15,042 nucleotides of DNA from Segetibacter sp. GTDB taxonomy: Bacteria; Bacteroidota; Bacteroidia; Chitinophagales; Chitinophagaceae. The position numbers and the translations under genes are program-made. This document shows, in pieces, positions 12,932 through 15,042 of the stretch; within the stretch, counting starts at the first letter, position 1, and the number at the start of each line of letters is the position of its first letter. The stretch is from assembly GCA_030146445.1 (NCBI GenBank), contig JASLBT010000362.1, positions 1 through 15,042 on the forward strand, read 5' to 3'. The notes beneath the pieces are model-generated. The model did no database searches and was not told where the DNA came from. It was given only the letters and a program-made list of their open reading frames with translations.

Positions 12932-15042
12932 TTACTTATTGTCAACTTCGGTCCGGTCCGGCCTTGCTCCTCGTTTAACCGGGTTTATTTCCAGGTTGCC
13001 GCCGGTTTCAGGAGTCTTAGGGGCGGTGTTGAACATCTGTTCCATGTTGTCCAGCGCACGCAGGTAATCCTCAGCGGTTTTCCGGTCGTAGTCCATCCAC
13101 TCCGCTTTTGCACCATCAAGTGAGTTATAAAACTTAATCTGCTGCTGCAGGTCTTTCTTAACTGAGCCGGTAACCTTTGCTGCCAGATCTTTTGCATCCG
13201 ACCTGTAACAAGCTTCAAGAAATGCAAGCGAATTGCGGTTATGCTGGTTGCCCCGGCTGATATGCCCATAAGGAAAGTTCTCCTGCAACATCATCCTGTC
13301 TACTTTTTGCAGTGCCTTTCGTGCATCCTCCTTCCTGTTCTTTGCCGAAAGATCGTATGCAAGTTCGGTGTATGCACTGCGGATTGAGTTTAGGTGCCGG
13401 CGGTTTTCTTCGTCGAAGTAAACACCAGGTATGTTCGCGTTCCCAAAAGCAAATTTATTCATCAATTTGTCAACCATCCACTCGGTATTAACCTGGTCGC
13501 CAACCACTGGCACCAGGCGGTAAGCAAGCCCATCTTTTCTCAGGTAAGAACCGAACCCGAGCTCATCAAAGGGTGAGGTGAAATAAATAGGCCTTGACCA
13601 TTTGTTTGCGGCAATCACGTTCAATACCGCAAGATCATTTTTCATCAGGTTATTTTTACCCTCAGGCAGTCTGAAACGCATGTCCGTTACTACGCTGTCG
13701 GTTGCACTTACTGTGCCGTTTTGTTTCACTGCGTTCACATCTACCGGAACCGATACATTCCTGACAGGGAAAGTATTGATCATATCGCCACCTCCGCCAC
13801 TGATCATTTTTGCCGGGTCATCACTGCCCACATAATTTTTCATCAGATCGTACAAGTCAAAGTATTGATTATCGGCTACGCCTTCAACCGGTTTATACTG
13901 GATATAATCACGCGTACGACCCTGTATTTGTTCTGGTGACCAAATTACATCAATGGGATTGCTTTCATTCACCCGGTAGCGCAACTGGTTGATGTACCAA
14001 TCGATACCCAGCAGGCTATAGTTGATTACGCGAATGTCACGGCGGATGCCTTCTACTTCCTGGGCATACCAGAGCGGATAAGTATCGTTGTCGCCAAACG
14101 TAAACAATATGGCGTTCGGTGCACAACTTTCAAGATAGTTTTTCGCCAGGTCACGTGCGAGTTGCTTTTTGCTGCGATCATGGTCGTCCCACTCCTGTGC
14201 AGCCATAAGCACCGGCACGGCCAAAAGGCAAAGTACGGTGGCGAGATTTGTTGCGACTCCCGCACTCAGCTTTTTGGTCAACCAATCCCTCACCTGTAAG
14301 ACGCCCAAACCGATCCAAATGGCAAATGCATAAAACGAACCTACATATGCGTAGTCCCGCTCTCTTGGCTGATTACCTGCCTGGTTAAGGTAAAGCACAA
14401 TCGCAAAGCCGGTAAAGAAGAACATCAGGAAGGTGACAAAAGCATCTTTTTTATCCTGTTTCGCCTGGTAAAAAGCCCCGATTACACCAAGGATAAATGG
14501 CAATAAGAACAACTTATTATGGGCCTTATTGTTCTTGCTGCTGTCTGGCATGAGGCTTTGATCACCGTACATCGTGTTATCAATAAATGGGATTCCGGTA
14601 ATCCAGTTTCCATCCCGGATGTTGCCGTTAAATATTCCCTGAATGTCGTTTTGCTTGCCGGAAAAATTCCACATGAAATAGCGGAAATACATCCAGTAAA
14701 ACTGGTAACCCATAAAAAACTTCAGGTTATCGGCGAAGTTTGGATCACGCTCGTAACTGCCGTCCTGCAAACGGTTAATACCGAGGAACTGCGCATAATA
14801 GTCGGCGTGACCCTGGTCGTTGCTGGCGTCCCAAACTCTTGGGAACAGCATCTCCTGCGACGGATCGTATACGTAATGGCCGTCTTTACCGTTCTCTACA
14901 TATTTACCGTTTGCCTTAATGTATTTGGTAGAAGTTTCTTTGTAGTCTATCGGCCTGGCGGTGAACTTTTGCCCATATAACAGCGGAAAATCACCATACT
15001 GTTCCCGGCCAAGATAACCAACAAGACTCATTGGATTATCTA
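12932..15042 (-). CDS. DUF2723 (PF11028) membrane protein, TMEM260-like, 5' end cut by the window
   Basis: The frame is open to the right edge; the visible C-terminal part is about 700 residues, while Bacteroidota members usually exceed 1000, so the N-terminal membrane domain is missing and the methionine at 15031 is internal. Counting from that methionine, hydrophobic segments occur at about 174-188, 198-215, 229-245 and 262-278. The loop NQPRERDYAYVGSFYAF (219-235) and the block FTFGDNDTYPLWYAQEVEG (310-328) are family hallmarks, the latter beginning a soluble C-terminal domain that runs to the end (tail KRGARPDRTEVDNK). Eukaryotic TMEM260, which shares this domain, is an O-mannosyltransferase of extracellular proteins. 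A glycosyltransferase role using a lipid-linked sugar at the inner membrane is a reasonable but unproven inference here. The gene ends at a strong terminator. Confidence 0.85.
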   Translation of the reverse strand, partial: DNPMSLVGYLGREQYGDFPLLYGQKFTARPIDYKETSTKYIKANGKYVENGKDGHYVYDPSQEMLFPRVWDASNDQGHADYYAQFLGINRLQDGSYERDPNFADNLKFFMGYQFYWMYFRYFMWNFSGKQNDIQGIFNGNIRDGNWITGIPFIDNTMYGDQSLMPDSSKNNKAHNKLFLLPFILGVIGAFYQAKQDKKDAFVTFLMFFFTGFAIVLYLNQAGNQPRERDYAYVGSFYAFAIWIGLGVLQVRDWLTKKLSAGVATNLATVLCLLAVPVLMAAQEWDDHDRSKKQLARDLAKNYLESCAPNAILFTFGDNDTYPLWYAQEVEGIRRDIRVINYSLLGIDWYINQLRYRVNESNPIDVIWSPEQIQGRTRDYIQYKPVEGVADNQYFDLYDLMKNYVGSDDPAKMISGGGGDMINTFPVRNVSVPVDVNAVKQNGTVSATDSVVTDMRFRLPEGKNNLMKNDLAVLNVIAANKWSRPIYFTSPFDELGFGSYLRKDGLAYRLVPVVGDQVNTEWMVDKLMNKFAFGNANIPGVYFDEENRRHLNSIRSAYTELAYDLSAKNRKEDARKALQKVDRMMLQENFPYGHISRGNQHNRNSLAFLEACYRSDAKDLAAKVTGSVKKDLQQQIKFYNSLDGAKAEWMDYDRKTAEDYLRALDNMEQMFNTAPKTPETGGNLEINPVKRGARPDRTEVDNK

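Noticed and set aside
14519..14980. 153-residue plus-strand open frame
   Set aside because: Antisense to the DUF2723 coding frame; hydrophobic only because of the complement's composition.

Overview
The window looks like an ordinary chromosomal stretch of a Bacteroidota bacterium, probably family Chitinophagaceae (inference). The clues are the protein families (a bacterial DUF2723/PF11028 membrane protein, a Bacteroidota-style S-adenosylmethionine hydrolase homologue, an AAA+/vWA pair), start codons without clear Shine-Dalgarno sequences, and Bacteroidota promoter elements (TTTG, about 20 nt, TAnnTTTG) upstream of the tRNA gene.

Left end (1-640): the last 25 codons of a flavin monoamine oxidase-like gene; tail-to-tail with it, a broken ketopantoate reductase-like relic on the minus strand; a strong hairpin terminator; and a minus-strand tRNA-Lys(UUU) with a recognisable promoter. 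Positions 645-6472 are all plus strand: an SDR oxidoreductase, then a likely operon of a SAM-hydrolase-fold protein, a small antibiotic-biosynthesis-monooxygenase-like protein and a PlsC-type acyltransferase, then the replication-restart helicase priA.

Positions 6473-7479 hold about 1 kb without a credible gene. It is a mosaic of degenerate repeats: a tandem array of about 65-nt units, two oppositely oriented clusters of an ACATAGG-type octamer, and three copies of a CATACAACATTCAACA-type element. This is the least ordinary DNA in the window. After it come a minus-strand NAD(P)-binding oxidoreductase and plus-strand murB (peptidoglycan precursor synthesis), divergent with only 30 bp between their starts, then a small secreted, possible beta-barrel protein.

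Positions 9819-15042 are minus strand. A two-gene AAA+ ATPase/vWA unit resembling magnesium-chelatase ChlI/ChlD architecture has the vWA gene upstream. Before it lies the 3' two-thirds or so of a DUF2723 membrane protein that runs off the right edge; its eukaryotic relative TMEM260 is an O-mannosyltransferase. Shared hairpin terminators separate the convergent or successive units.

No CRISPR array, intact insertion sequence, phage or classical defence island is visible. The candidates for a closer look are the AAA+/vWA pair, the altered catalytic positions in the SAM-hydrolase homologue, the repeat island, and the DUF2723 protein.
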